A stretch of 64,000 bases of DNA from Gammaproteobacteria bacterium (lineage in GTDB: Bacteria > Pseudomonadota > Gammaproteobacteria > Steroidobacterales > Steroidobacteraceae): NCBI GenBank assembly GCA_027459765.1, contig DAIDHD010000021.1:62001-126000 (forward strand). Direction: 5' to 3'. Both the position numbers and the translations under genes were made by a program. Shown one piece after another: positions 25,896-33,096 of this stretch. The notes below the pieces were generated by a model. It was not told where the DNA came from, did not search any database, and saw only the letters and a list, made by a program, of their open reading frames with translations. The first letter of the stretch is position 1, and every line of letters starts with the position of its first letter.

Positions 25896-26656
25896 GCCTG
25901 TGGTCGCTGCTCGCCGCGTTCGCGGCGGGGGCGCTCGGCAGCGGCCACTGTGTGCTGATGTGCGGCGGCGTAGCCACCGCCATCGGCGCGGCCCGGCGCG
26001 GCGGCGACGGGGCAGGAGCTGCGGCCGGCGGACCGGGCACGATGCTCCTCGTGCACGCCGGACGCCTCGGCGGCTACGCCGCGTTCGGCGCGCTCGCCGG
26101 CCTTCTCGGGCTCGCGCCGACGCTGCTGGCCGGGCCCCGCAGCGCGCCGTTCGTGCACGCCGTCGCGGGCATGCGTCTGGCCGCCGCCTTGCTCGTGGTC
26201 GGCATCGGCGCACGGTTGGTGGCGGCCCGCTCCGGTGGCCCGCGCTGGCTGCGCGCGCCGGAACGGTGGGGTGCCGCGCTCTGGCGCCGACTGGCGCCGC
26301 GCGCCGGCGCCTGGGTGCCCGCGAGTCCGATTGCGCGCACGCTCTGTCTCGGCGCGCTCTGGGCGTGCATGCCCTGCGGGCTCGTGTACACCGTGTATCT
26401 GGCGGCGGCGGTTTCCGGCGGTCCGGCCGCGGGCGCGGCGCTCGCCGCGAGCTTCGGGATGGGCACCTTGCCGGCGTTGCTGGGCCTCGGCTGGTTCGGC
26501 CGGCGCGCCGGCACTCCGGGCCCGGCGGCGGCGCGGGCCGTGGGTGCGATCCTGATCGCCGGCGGCGCGTGGACCGCAGTCGCCCCGCTTGCGGTGCTTG
26601 CCGGCGGTGCGCCTTTCTCCGCGGGGGTTGCGGCGTACTGCCGCGCCGTCTTTTAG
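25892..26656 (+). CDS. TauE/SafE (UreH/DsbD-like) family membrane protein
   Basis: A 254-residue membrane protein with about six helices. Two cysteine-bearing motifs stand out: GHCVLMCGG (about 17-25) and ACMPCGLVY (about 150-158). These resemble the paired cysteines of DsbD/CcdA-like thiol transporters and of the UreH/SafE proteins found next to ccoS in many gammaproteobacteria. It is usually annotated as a sulfite exporter. The context instead suggests a role in metal or thiol supply for cbb3 assembly, which is inference. The GTG start overlaps the ccoS stop. The last four bases overlap the convergent BLUF gene. Confidence 0.85.
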   Translation: MSLWSLLAAFAAGALGSGHCVLMCGGVATAIGAARRGGDGAGAAAGGPGTMLLVHAGRLGGYAAFGALAGLLGLAPTLLAGPRSAPFVHAVAGMRLAAALLVVGIGARLVAARSGGPRWLRAPERWGAALWRRLAPRAGAWVPASPIARTLCLGALWACMPCGLVYTVYLAAAVSGGPAAGAALAASFGMGTLPALLGLGWFGRRAGTPGPAAARAVGAILIAGGAWTAVAPLAVLAGGAPFSAGVAAYCRAVF

Positions 26657-27969
26657 TGGCGCCCGGGTGCCGGCGGGTGCGTCAGCTCGCGGGAGCGTTC
26701 GGCCGCACGCGCATAACGCTGACGCTGCAGACCGGCGTCCAGCAGCCGCTTCGCGGTCGGCACGATGTCCAACACCGACATGCAGGCCGCGTCCGCGCCC
26801 ACTTCGCGCCACGCCCCCGGCCGTTCGAAGAACACGCGTCCGGCGACGATCACGGCGAGCGCGGGATTGCAGGAGGCCGCCTGGATGGTGCCCACCAGCG
26901 AGCGCAGTTGTTCGATCGAGCGCTGGCGGCTCGATGCCGCGCTCGAGGCGAGGTTGACCACGTCGAACCAACGGTCGCGGACCAGCGCCGCGAGCCCGCG
27001 TGCGCCGGCCGGGAACTCGCAGCTCACGTCCCAGCCGTCGCGCCAGAACAGCTCCGAGATCATGGCCGCGCCGAGGCCGTGCGGGTCGCCCGGCGTGGGC
27101 GCGACGAGCACCGAGCGCGCCGTGCGCGACACGTCGGCCGGGTCGCGGGGAAATGTCGAGCTCACGCGCCGTACTTCGGTCTGCAGGCGCACGAGGCTCA
27201 GCGTCACGTGTATGTCGGCGATGTCGTCGGCGTCGCCACGCGTGCCGAGACAGCGAGCGGCTGGCTCGAACACCTCGCGATACAGTGCCTCGAGGCTCGC
27301 CCCGGCGCCGATGAGCCGGTCCACGTAGGCCGAGATCGCCGCGCCGTCCACGGCCTGCAGCAGGTCCGCGAGTTCGTCGCCGGCCGTGGCGTCGGCGTGC
27401 CAGATGCGCGCCGACGACGTCAGCGGCGGCGCGAGCGCGAGTTGCGGCGGCAGGATCAGGGCGCCGCGGCGCGGATCCCCCGCGTACAGCCGGGCGAGCC
27501 GCGGCAGCACGTTGTTCGAGAACACGTCGTCCCAGGCGCCGTCCGCGAGCATCGCCGGGCGCGATTGCAGCCGGCGCAGCACCTCCGTGGGCCTGGTCGC
27601 CGCCGCCAGATGTGAATCGATGGGGCCCCGCGGCCGCCGCGCAAGGCTCATGTCCCAGCGGGAAAAGAACCGCTGCGGCACCACCTCACGGCGCAGCACC
27701 TCGACTTGCTGATGGCGCGGGTCGCGGCGAATCGAGTCCCACACCCGGTTCAGGCCCATTTCAGGCCCTTCGATCCATTGGAAGAAACGGCCCTGGTCGT
27801 AGATGAGCAGGCCGGTGACCCCTTCGCGGCGATTGCGCGACTGGGCGGCACGCAGGAGCTGGTCCATGTCCTCGGGACCTGGCTCGCGGCTCGCGAGGCT
27901 CCGATAGGCGAGCACCGATACGGGCCCGGAATAATCGCGCGATTGCGCTCGAGGCTCGGCCGCCGACAT
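26653..27969 (-). CDS. AppA-like BLUF photoreceptor with C-terminal SCHIC/B12-binding-like domain
   Basis: A 438-residue protein. Residues 15-110 are a BLUF (FAD blue-light sensor) domain with all key residues: Y22, N46, Q64, W105 and M107. These are offset by one from AppA of Rhodobacter sphaeroides (Y21, N45, Q63, W104, M106), and short blocks such as YRSLA, FFQW and EG are shared. Residues 205-270 form a helical bundle, then a Rossmann-like domain begins at about 285 with D295-x-H297-x-x-G300, the cobalamin-binding DxHxxG pattern. In AppA this region is the SCHIC domain that binds heme. The protein probably integrates blue light with heme, redox or cobalamin state. The ATG was chosen over an upstream GTG (28005) because the numbering then matches AppA. 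Confidence 0.86.
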   Translation of the reverse strand: MSAAEPRAQSRDYSGPVSVLAYRSLASREPGPEDMDQLLRAAQSRNRREGVTGLLIYDQGRFFQWIEGPEMGLNRVWDSIRRDPRHQQVEVLRREVVPQRFFSRWDMSLARRPRGPIDSHLAAATRPTEVLRRLQSRPAMLADGAWDDVFSNNVLPRLARLYAGDPRRGALILPPQLALAPPLTSSARIWHADATAGDELADLLQAVDGAAISAYVDRLIGAGASLEALYREVFEPAARCLGTRGDADDIADIHVTLSLVRLQTEVRRVSSTFPRDPADVSRTARSVLVAPTPGDPHGLGAAMISELFWRDGWDVSCEFPAGARGLAALVRDRWFDVVNLASSAASSRQRSIEQLRSLVGTIQAASCNPALAVIVAGRVFFERPGAWREVGADAACMSVLDIVPTAKRLLDAGLQRQRYARAAERSRELTHPPAPGRH

Positions 27970-28245
27970 GGAGATCTCGCAACTCCCGTTGAGGGTGCAA
28001 TCCACCCTCGCACCGCGTCGAAAGAGTCTCAGCCTCGCGACAACGCGGCGTCAAGGCCGCAGAGCGGTCGTGAAAAAGCGCGCGGCGGCCGTGCCAACGC
28101 GATTTCGTCTCGGATTACTTGGGGTTACCGAGCGATGACAGAGTGCAAGCGAAGTCGGCACCCCGGTGATATATCAAGTTAAATCGTTAATAGTCCGCCT
28201 GGTGGTTTGCCGCGCGGCTCCGCGATGGCCAGCGAGTGACGAGGT
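27970..28245. other. Intergenic region upstream of the BLUF gene
   Basis: 276 bases with no supported gene. It contains a perfect 10-base palindrome TGATATATCA at 28167-28176 inside an AT-rich patch (28165-28195), unlike the GC-rich surroundings. This could be the promoter/operator of the BLUF gene, about 200 bases upstream of its start. The half-site spacing is too short for an FNR box. A GC-rich palindrome GCCGCGCGGC lies near 28210. Confidence 0.5.
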
Positions 28246-28638
28246 CTAGAGATCCGAGACTCCGAACCGGGCCAGGCCCTGGTTGATGCCGGGCGGATCG
28301 AGCACGCTCAAATCGAGCGGCAGCGGCGTACCGATCCAGTCCGCGTCGCGCGTGTGGTCCGCGAGGTCGTCCAGAGTCAGAGGATGCACGAGCACCGTCA
28401 GGCCGGCGTTGGCCAGGCGCGGCCGCACGACCGCCAACAGGGCCTGCCGAAAGTGCAATTCGAACTGCGGCAGCGGGTGCGGACCCAGCGGGGCATCGCG
28501 CAGTTCCCCGACGAACGCCAGCGGCCAGCTTCCACTGGCGCGCGCCGCGAGCAGTTCCTCGCGCAAGCGGACCGCAAGGTCTCGCGAACGCGCATCGTAG
28601 TAGACGTGGGCGTGGTACGGATCGTCGGGCGCGGCCAT
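28246..28638 (-). CDS. DOPA 4,5-dioxygenase family protein
   Basis: A 130-residue protein of the small DOPA-dioxygenase family. Conserved elements are YHAHVYYD (about 8-15) with two His, LGPHPLPQFELHF (mid-protein), VLVHPLTLDDLADHT and GTPLPLDL. Members use a metal to cleave catechol rings extradiol, but most bacterial copies have no tested substrate. The ATG at 28638 has a GGAG site 7 bases upstream, better than the upstream ATG at 28674. It lies 37 bases after apbE on the same strand, so the two are probably one transcript under the divergent Fur-type promoter region. Confidence 0.85.
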   Translation of the reverse strand: MAAPDDPYHAHVYYDARSRDLAVRLREELLAARASGSWPLAFVGELRDAPLGPHPLPQFELHFRQALLAVVRPRLANAGLTVLVHPLTLDDLADHTRDADWIGTPLPLDLSVLDPPGINQGLARFGVSDL

Positions 28639-28675
28639 CGGAGCACTCCAGGCGGACTGTGACAGCGGCCGCATC

Positions 28676-29452
28676 TTAGCGCACGCGCGTCGCCGCGAAC
28701 TGCGTCAGCAGGCTTGCGGCAAAGCAGGCATCGACGCACAGCACGCACTTGGTCAGCGCATCGGCGGTGGCCGCGTCGGCAGCGATCACGCAGGCTTCGC
28801 CGGCGATCGGCCGCAGCGGTTCACCGCGACGGTAGTAGCCGCGGTGTTCGGCGGGCGCGTCGAGCGCGCGCGTGTCGCTGGACGCGACCGCGGCCGCGCG
28901 CAGTTCGAGGGGCTGCTCGGTGCCGCCGAGGCGCACGACGATGGTGCGCGGCGCGTCGCCGAACACCGCAAGGTCCCCGCCCGCATTGACGAGGCCTGCG
29001 CTGCAGCCGGCCGTGCGCAGCGCCCGCAGCGCGAGGTCCACGGCGAATCCCTTGCCGATGCCGCCGAAATCGATGCGCAGCGGCGAGCGCTTGTACACCG
29101 TGCAGCCGCCGTCCGCGGCGGCTGCAAAGACGACCTCGGTGAGTCCGCCCGGTTCGTCCGGCAGGCACGGATCGAAGGCCCCGCCGGAAGCTTCGTGCAG
29201 CCGCCGGCATAGCGGCCACAGCGAGGCGAACTCCTCGCCGAGCGCCAAGGCCACGCCCGGAGGGGCGGCATTCAAGGCGGCCAGTTCACTGCCCGGGCGC
29301 GTCGGATGCAGGCGGGTGTCGATGCGCGCGATCGCGGCCAGTGCGGCGCGGATGCCGGTATCCACCGTCCACATGTCGGGCGCGCAGGCCTCCACGGCGA
29401 CCAGCGTACCGAGTGCGACGCTGAGGCGAGTCGCCTGGGCGGGGTATGGCAT
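28676..29452 (-). CDS. apbE: FAD:protein FMN transferase
   Basis: A 258-residue flavin transferase that attaches FMN from FAD covalently to a Thr in a (S/T)GAT motif of target proteins. The signature DFGGIGKGFAVD (about 133-144), VNAGGDLAVFG and the C-terminal ATADALTKC segment (ADA-T-type) are present. It lacks a clear lipoprotein or cleavable signal at the chosen ATG, although a hydrophobic N-terminus is absent in some cytosolic ApbE forms. The most likely substrate is the divergently encoded FMN-binding protein, which has SGAT. The promoter region is shared with that gene and carries a Fur-box-like palindrome. Confidence 0.94.
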   Translation of the reverse strand: MPYPAQATRLSVALGTLVAVEACAPDMWTVDTGIRAALAAIARIDTRLHPTRPGSELAALNAAPPGVALALGEEFASLWPLCRRLHEASGGAFDPCLPDEPGGLTEVVFAAAADGGCTVYKRSPLRIDFGGIGKGFAVDLALRALRTAGCSAGLVNAGGDLAVFGDAPRTIVVRLGGTEQPLELRAAAVASSDTRALDAPAEHRGYYRRGEPLRPIAGEACVIAADAATADALTKCVLCVDACFAASLLTQFAATRVR

Positions 29453-29475
29453 CGACACTTGCCTCGCAGCTAAAT

Positions 29476-29505
29476 TTGAACGAGAATGATTCGCATTCCT
29501 ATTGT
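29476..29505 (+). promoter_or_regulatory. Promoter with embedded Fur-box-like palindrome
   Basis: TTGAAC (29476-29481), an 18-base spacer and TATTGT (29500-29505) form a sigma-70-like promoter reading right. Within the spacer is the perfect inverted repeat GAATG-ATTCG-CATTC (29484-29498), close to Fur operators (core AATGAT...CATT). Fur-Fe binding here would block the promoter. The same site lies between the divergent apbE start (29452) and the FMN-binding gene (29528), so both could be iron-repressed. Binding itself is inferred. Confidence 0.75.
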
Positions 29506-29527
29506 ACATGACTTCGCGAGAACAGCC

Positions 29528-30100
29528 ATGTCCGCACCTGCCTGGCCCGCCGCCGTGATGTTCGCCGCGCTCGCGCCCGTCACGCCGGTGGTGTGTGCCG
29601 CGGACTATCTCTCGGTCGACGCGGCCCGCGCCGCGATCTTTCCGCAGGCGGACGCGTTCGAGGAGATCGCACTCGCTCTCGATCCCGCGCAGCGCGCGGC
29701 GCTGCTTGCGCGCGCCGGCCCGCAGCCGGTGCACGGGGTCATACGCGTGTTTCGCGCCACTCGCGCCGGTGTGCTGCTGGGACACGTGTTCATCGATGAA
29801 GTGATCGGGAGACAGAGCCTGATTGGCTATGCGCTGGGCATCGATGCGCAGGGGGCGATCGGCGAGCTTGCGATCATGGCCTACCGCGAGAGCCACGGCG
29901 GCGAGATCCGCAATGCCGCGTGGCGCGCGCAATTCGCTCATCGCAACGACCTCGCGCAGCTCGAGTTCCGCAAGGACATCAAGAACATCTCCGGCGCCAC
30001 ACTGTCCTGCGAGCACGTCACCCAGGGCGTGCGTTGGCTGCTGGCGCTGTGGCAGACGGCGTTCTCCGCGCACGCGGGCACACCCGCCGCGCGCGGCTGA
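29528..30100 (+). CDS. Periplasmic FMN-binding domain protein (flavinylated)
   Basis: A 190-residue protein with a signal peptide (about 1-22). An FMN-binding domain ends in KDIKNISGATLSC: S155-G156-A157-T158, where T158 is the predicted covalent FMN site added by ApbE. Such domains occur in NqrC, RnfG and periplasmic electron carriers. An ATG at 29486 lies inside the Fur-like palindrome and upstream of the -10, so it cannot be the start of a transcript from this promoter. It precedes a small His-rich membrane protein and diverges from apbE. An iron-regulated extracytoplasmic electron-transfer role, such as ferric reduction, is inferred. Confidence 0.88.
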   Translation: MSAPAWPAAVMFAALAPVTPVVCAADYLSVDAARAAIFPQADAFEEIALALDPAQRAALLARAGPQPVHGVIRVFRATRAGVLLGHVFIDEVIGRQSLIGYALGIDAQGAIGELAIMAYRESHGGEIRNAAWRAQFAHRNDLAQLEFRKDIKNISGATLSCEHVTQGVRWLLALWQTAFSAHAGTPAARG

Positions 30101-30113
30101 GCGGAGCCACGGC

Positions 30114-30557
30114 TTGTCGAAGCCATTGCGTCTGCTGAGCTATGCGATTCTCGGCCCGTTGTGGGCCAGTGGTTGTCTGTGGCTGGTGCTGGACCGCTAC
30201 GCCGCGCGCAGCGGCCCATTCGGGTCCGAACCGCATCCGCTCGCGGCGCCCGTGCTGCTCGCACACGGCGTGCTCGCGTTGGCTGCGACCTACCTGCTCG
30301 GCTGGGTGTCCGCGCGGCACGCGGCGCGCTGGTGGCCGCGCCGGGCGCGGCGCATCAGCGGCGCGGCGTTCGCCGCCGTGCTCGCCGCCCTGGGACTGTC
30401 GGGCTTCGCGCTATTTTTCCTGACGGAGGAACACTGGCAGCGGCTGGCGGCGCTCACCCACGACGCTCTCGGGCTCGCCGTCACCGCGCTCGGTGTTCAG
30501 CACGGCTGTCCGGCGAGTCCTCGCGACATGCGCAGCGCCGTTTCGCGGCCCTGGTAG
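30114..30557 (+). CDS. Small membrane protein, possible cytochrome b-like electron carrier
   Basis: A 147-residue membrane protein with four hydrophobic segments (about 7-27, 42-65, 79-103, 110-128). Histidines lie in or at the ends of helices (LLAHGVLAL, SARHAAR, THDALGLAVTALGVQHG), reminiscent of DUF4405-type cytochrome b proteins found with flavinylated proteins. The TTG start has a GGAG site 7 bases upstream and lies 13 bases after the FMN-binding gene. I infer that it passes electrons across the membrane to the FMN protein. The last 61 bases overlap the convergent acetyltransferase gene, so the final 20 residues are antisense to that gene. Confidence 0.7.
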   Translation: MSKPLRLLSYAILGPLWASGCLWLVLDRYAARSGPFGSEPHPLAAPVLLAHGVLALAATYLLGWVSARHAARWWPRRARRISGAAFAAVLAALGLSGFALFFLTEEHWQRLAALTHDALGLAVTALGVQHGCPASPRDMRSAVSRPW

Positions 30558-30967
30558 TAGCCCGGCACCTCGCCGCGGCAGACGAAGCCCAAACGTTCGT
30601 AGAACGCGCGGGCGCCGGCGTTGCCGGCACGCAGCTCCAGGTCGATCCGGAACACGCCGGCCGCAACGGCGGTGGTCTCGAGCCAGTGCAGCAGGCGCCG
30701 GCCGATGCCCTGCCGGCGGTGGGCTTCCGCCACCGCCAACAGGTTCAGGTGCGCGACCTCGTCGCCGAATTGCATGATGGCGAACGCCGCGAGTTCGCTT
30801 CCGCGGCGTGCCACCACCACGGAATTCTCGCGGCCCGTGATGAAGCGGTGCACGCGGGCCGGCGTCCACGACCACCCGAGGCCCCGTTCGATGGCGTCGC
30901 GCGACATCTCGGCAATTTCGCGCGCCTCGCCGGGCCGCGCCAGCCCCATCACCACCAGTTGCGGCAC
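30497..30967 (-). CDS. GNAT family N-acetyltransferase (RimI-like)
   Basis: A 156-residue acetyltransferase using acetyl-CoA. The acetyl-CoA loop is AHRRQGIGRRLLHW (about 85-98). LNLLAVAEAHR precedes it, and GNAGARAFYERLGF gives the beta5-alpha4 signature seen in RimI-type enzymes. The substrate (protein N-terminus or small amine) is not evident. The GTG start has GGGGAG six bases upstream, just 17 bases after the proline iminopeptidase stop, so the two are co-transcribed. It overlaps the opposing membrane protein gene by 61 bases. Confidence 0.87.
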   Translation of the reverse strand: MPQLVVMGLARPGEAREIAEMSRDAIERGLGWSWTPARVHRFITGRENSVVVARRGSELAAFAIMQFGDEVAHLNLLAVAEAHRRQGIGRRLLHWLETTAVAAGVFRIDLELRAGNAGARAFYERLGFVCRGEVPGYYQGRETALRMSRGLAGQPC

Positions 30968-30984
30968 GCCGTGCTCCCCGACGT

Positions 30985-32214
30985 TCAGCGGTCCCGATAG
31001 CGGTCGGTGGCGAGCACCAGCTCGTGCACGTTGCCCGGCTCGAATGCCGAGTGGCCGGCGTCGGGCACCAGGCGGAAGTCCGCCTCCGGCCACACGCGGT
31101 GCAGATCCCAGGCGCTGCGCGCCGGGCAGACCACGTCGTAGCGTCCCTGCACGATGGTGGCCGGGATGTGGCGGATGCGCGCCACGTCGTCGAGCAACTG
31201 GGATTCGCTGCGCAGGAAACCGCGATTGACGAAGTAGTGGCACTCGATACGCGCCACCGCGAGCGCGAAGTCCTCCTCGCCCCACTTCTTCACGTTGTCC
31301 TGATTGACGTGCAGGAAGCTCGTCGAGGCCTCCCACACGGACCAGGCGCGCGCCGCGGCGAGCGCGGCCCGCCGGTCGTTGCCGGTGAGCAGGCGATAGT
31401 AGGCGCTCAGATAGTCGTCGCGATCGTCGGGCGGAATGACGTCGCGATAGGCCTCCCACTGATCCGGGAATATCTCCGAGGCGCCGTGCTGGTACATCCA
31501 GCGAATTTCCTGGTAGCGCAACAGGAATATGCCGCGCAGCACGAGTTCGGTGACGCGTTCGGGATGCGCTTCCGAATAGGCGAGCGCGAGCGTGCTGCCC
31601 CAGGAGCCGCCGAACACCAGCCAGCGCTCGATTCCCAGGTGCTTACGCAGCCGCTCGATGTCGGCCACCAGGTGCCAGGTGGTGTTCTCGATCAGGCTGG
31701 CGCTCGGCCGGCTGCGCCCGCAGCCGCGCTGGTCGAACACCACGATGCGGTAGTGCTGCGGATCGAAGAATCGGCGCGCGCGCTTGTCGGAACCCGCGCC
31801 CGGGCCGCCGTGCAGGAACACGGCCGGCTTGCCGGCCGGATTGCCGCACTCTTCGTAATAGATCTCGTGCACGTCGGAGACGCGCAGGTAGCCCTGCCGG
31901 TAAGGCTCGATGGCCGGATACAGATCGCGTCGCGCCGCGGCGGCCGGCAGGCTCGAGCGCGCGCGGCCGGGACTCGTACCGCCGCGGTTGGCGCCGGCCG
32001 CGGGCCGCTTGGCCGCGGGCCGCTTGGCTGCGGGCCGCTTCACTGCGGGTTGCTTGGCCGCCGCACTGCGCTTCGACACCTTGGCTGGCGACTTGCGTGC
32101 GGCCGCGGCGCGCACGCTCGTGGCGCGCTTCGCTGCCGAAGCCGTCTTTCCCCCCGCGCTCTTGGATCCCTGCGTCCGCGACCGGCCGGCCGCGGCGCCT
32201 TTCTTCTTCTTCAT
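30985..32214 (-). CDS. pip: Proline iminopeptidase with Lys/Ala/Pro-rich N-terminal tail
   Basis: A 409-residue protein. Residues 95-409 are a complete prolyl aminopeptidase (family S33): HGGPGAGSD oxyanion loop, nucleophile Ser in GGSWGS, Asp in GRYDVVCP and His in AGHSAF. It removes N-terminal proline from peptides. Residues 1-90 are an unusual basic, low-complexity tail (Lys, Ala, Arg, Pro) with repeated AAKRP units, like histone H1 or AlgP tails. Known enzymes of this type (about 315 residues) lack it. The ATG at 32214 has AGGA seven bases upstream; a GTG at 32238 is a weaker alternative. It follows the HIT gene closely. Confidence 0.92.
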   Translation of the reverse strand: MKKKKGAAAGRSRTQGSKSAGGKTASAAKRATSVRAAAARKSPAKVSKRSAAAKQPAVKRPAAKRPAAKRPAAGANRGGTSPGRARSSLPAAAARRDLYPAIEPYRQGYLRVSDVHEIYYEECGNPAGKPAVFLHGGPGAGSDKRARRFFDPQHYRIVVFDQRGCGRSRPSASLIENTTWHLVADIERLRKHLGIERWLVFGGSWGSTLALAYSEAHPERVTELVLRGIFLLRYQEIRWMYQHGASEIFPDQWEAYRDVIPPDDRDDYLSAYYRLLTGNDRRAALAAARAWSVWEASTSFLHVNQDNVKKWGEEDFALAVARIECHYFVNRGFLRSESQLLDDVARIRHIPATIVQGRYDVVCPARSAWDLHRVWPEADFRLVPDAGHSAFEPGNVHELVLATDRYRDR

Positions 32215-32238
32215 CGCTCGTTCCTCTGTATCGTCCAC

Positions 32239-32592
32239 TCAAAGCGAGGCGCGCTGCAACAACGGCCCCAGGGGCCGTCCGCCGAGCACGTGCAGGTGCA
32301 GGTGATAGACCTCCTGCCCGCTGTCCGGATTGCAATTGACGATCAGCCGGTAGCCACTCTTGGCGATACCATGCTGGCGCGCGAGATCCCGGGCGACGAT
32401 GACCATGTGGCCGATCAAGGATTCGTCCTCGTCGGCGATGTCGTCCGCGGTCGGAATGACCTTGTTCGGCACCACGAGAATGTGTACCGGCGCAGCAGGC
32501 CGGATGTCGAGGAAAGCCGTGACCCGCGCGTCGCGATGCACCACGGTCGCCGGCAACTCGCCCGCGATGATCTTCTCGAACAGCGTCGGCAT
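32239..32592 (-). CDS. HIT family nucleotide phosphoramidase (HinT-like)
   Basis: A 117-residue histidine triad protein. The motif VYHLHLHVLGGRPLG carries the HxHxH triad that hydrolyses AMP-N bonds. MPTLFEKIIAGELPA and VPNKVIPTADDI are typical of HinT/HIT dimers. Length matches. It is the first gene of a leftward set with pip and the acetyltransferase, and diverges from feoA across a 196-base region. Confidence 0.95.
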   Translation of the reverse strand: MPTLFEKIIAGELPATVVHRDARVTAFLDIRPAAPVHILVVPNKVIPTADDIADEDESLIGHMVIVARDLARQHGIAKSGYRLIVNCNPDSGQEVYHLHLHVLGGRPLGPLLQRASL

Positions 32593-32689
32593 GATCGGCA
32601 ACCGCCTCGTTCGTGGTGAAGCGCCAAGAGTAGCAGGAACGCAGCGCCTGCCCAGAGTGCCCCGGGGGAATGGCGGGCCGGAGTCGGTC

Positions 32690-32721
32690 GGGTCGGGTGG
32701 GAGTGGTGGGCAGGGGAGGGG
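32690..32721 (+). other. Potential G-quadruplex tract
   Basis: Six runs of three or four G on the plus strand with short spacers (GGG-2-GGG-1-GGG-6-GGG-2-GGGG-1-GGGG), about 35 bases upstream of the feoA Fur-like site. The pattern meets the usual G3 quadruplex rule several times over. Any regulatory effect is speculative. Confidence 0.55.
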
Positions 32722-32755
32722 CAGGTGAGCATGAATAGGCTCGCCGCACCGATGG

Positions 32756-32776
32756 TAATGGGAATGATTCTCATAT
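32756..32776 (+). promoter_or_regulatory. Fur-box-like operator upstream of feoAB
   Basis: TAATGGGAATGATTCTCATAT resembles the Fur operator: core AATGAT followed by TCAT in inverted orientation. It lies 12 bases before the feoA ATG and overlaps a TATAGA -10-like element (32774-32779). Iron repression of feoAB by Fur is well known, which supports the call. Confidence 0.75.
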
Positions 32777-32788
32777 AGAATCCACCCC

Positions 32789-33091
32789 ATGCCAGAGCCA
32801 ACACCGTTCGCTGCCACCGAGTCCGCCACCGACCTCGCCCTCACCGATCTGCCGCTCGGCACGCCGGCACGGGTGCTCGGCCTGCGCATGGCCCACGCGG
32901 AGGCGCCCGCCGAGCTGCACAAGCGGCTGGCCGAACTCGGCTTCCTGCCGGGCGAAGCGGTGCGCGTCGTCGCGCGGGGCTTTCTTTCGCGCGAGCCGCT
33001 CGCGGTGCGCATCGGCACCGGGACCTTCGCGCTGCGACGCTTCGAGGCAGCCTGCGTTCGTGTGACCTTGGAGCCGGTGCTCGCGGGCTGA
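32789..33091 (+). CDS. feoA: Ferrous iron transport protein A
   Basis: A 100-residue protein with an SH3-like FeoA domain (about 17-95): LPLGTPARVLGL, KRLAELGFLPGEAVRVV, REPLAVRIGTGTFALRRFEA. FeoA is a cytosolic partner of the FeoB Fe(II) transporter. The N-terminal 15 residues are a short extension. It is preceded by a Fur-like site and followed by feoB after five bases. The ribosome-binding site is weak. Confidence 0.95.
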   Translation: MPEPTPFAATESATDLALTDLPLGTPARVLGLRMAHAEAPAELHKRLAELGFLPGEAVRVVARGFLSREPLAVRIGTGTFALRRFEAACVRVTLEPVLAG

Positions 33092-33096
33092 CGCGC

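Noticed and set aside
28164-28180. Possible FNR/Anr box (TTGAT...ATCA) upstream of the BLUF gene
   Set aside because: The half-sites are two bases apart instead of four, so it does not match the FNR operator; kept only as an unexplained palindrome.
29486-29527. Upstream ATG for the FMN-binding protein
   Set aside because: It lies inside the Fur-like palindrome and before the -10, and gives an odd pre-signal segment; the ATG at 29528 begins a normal signal peptide.
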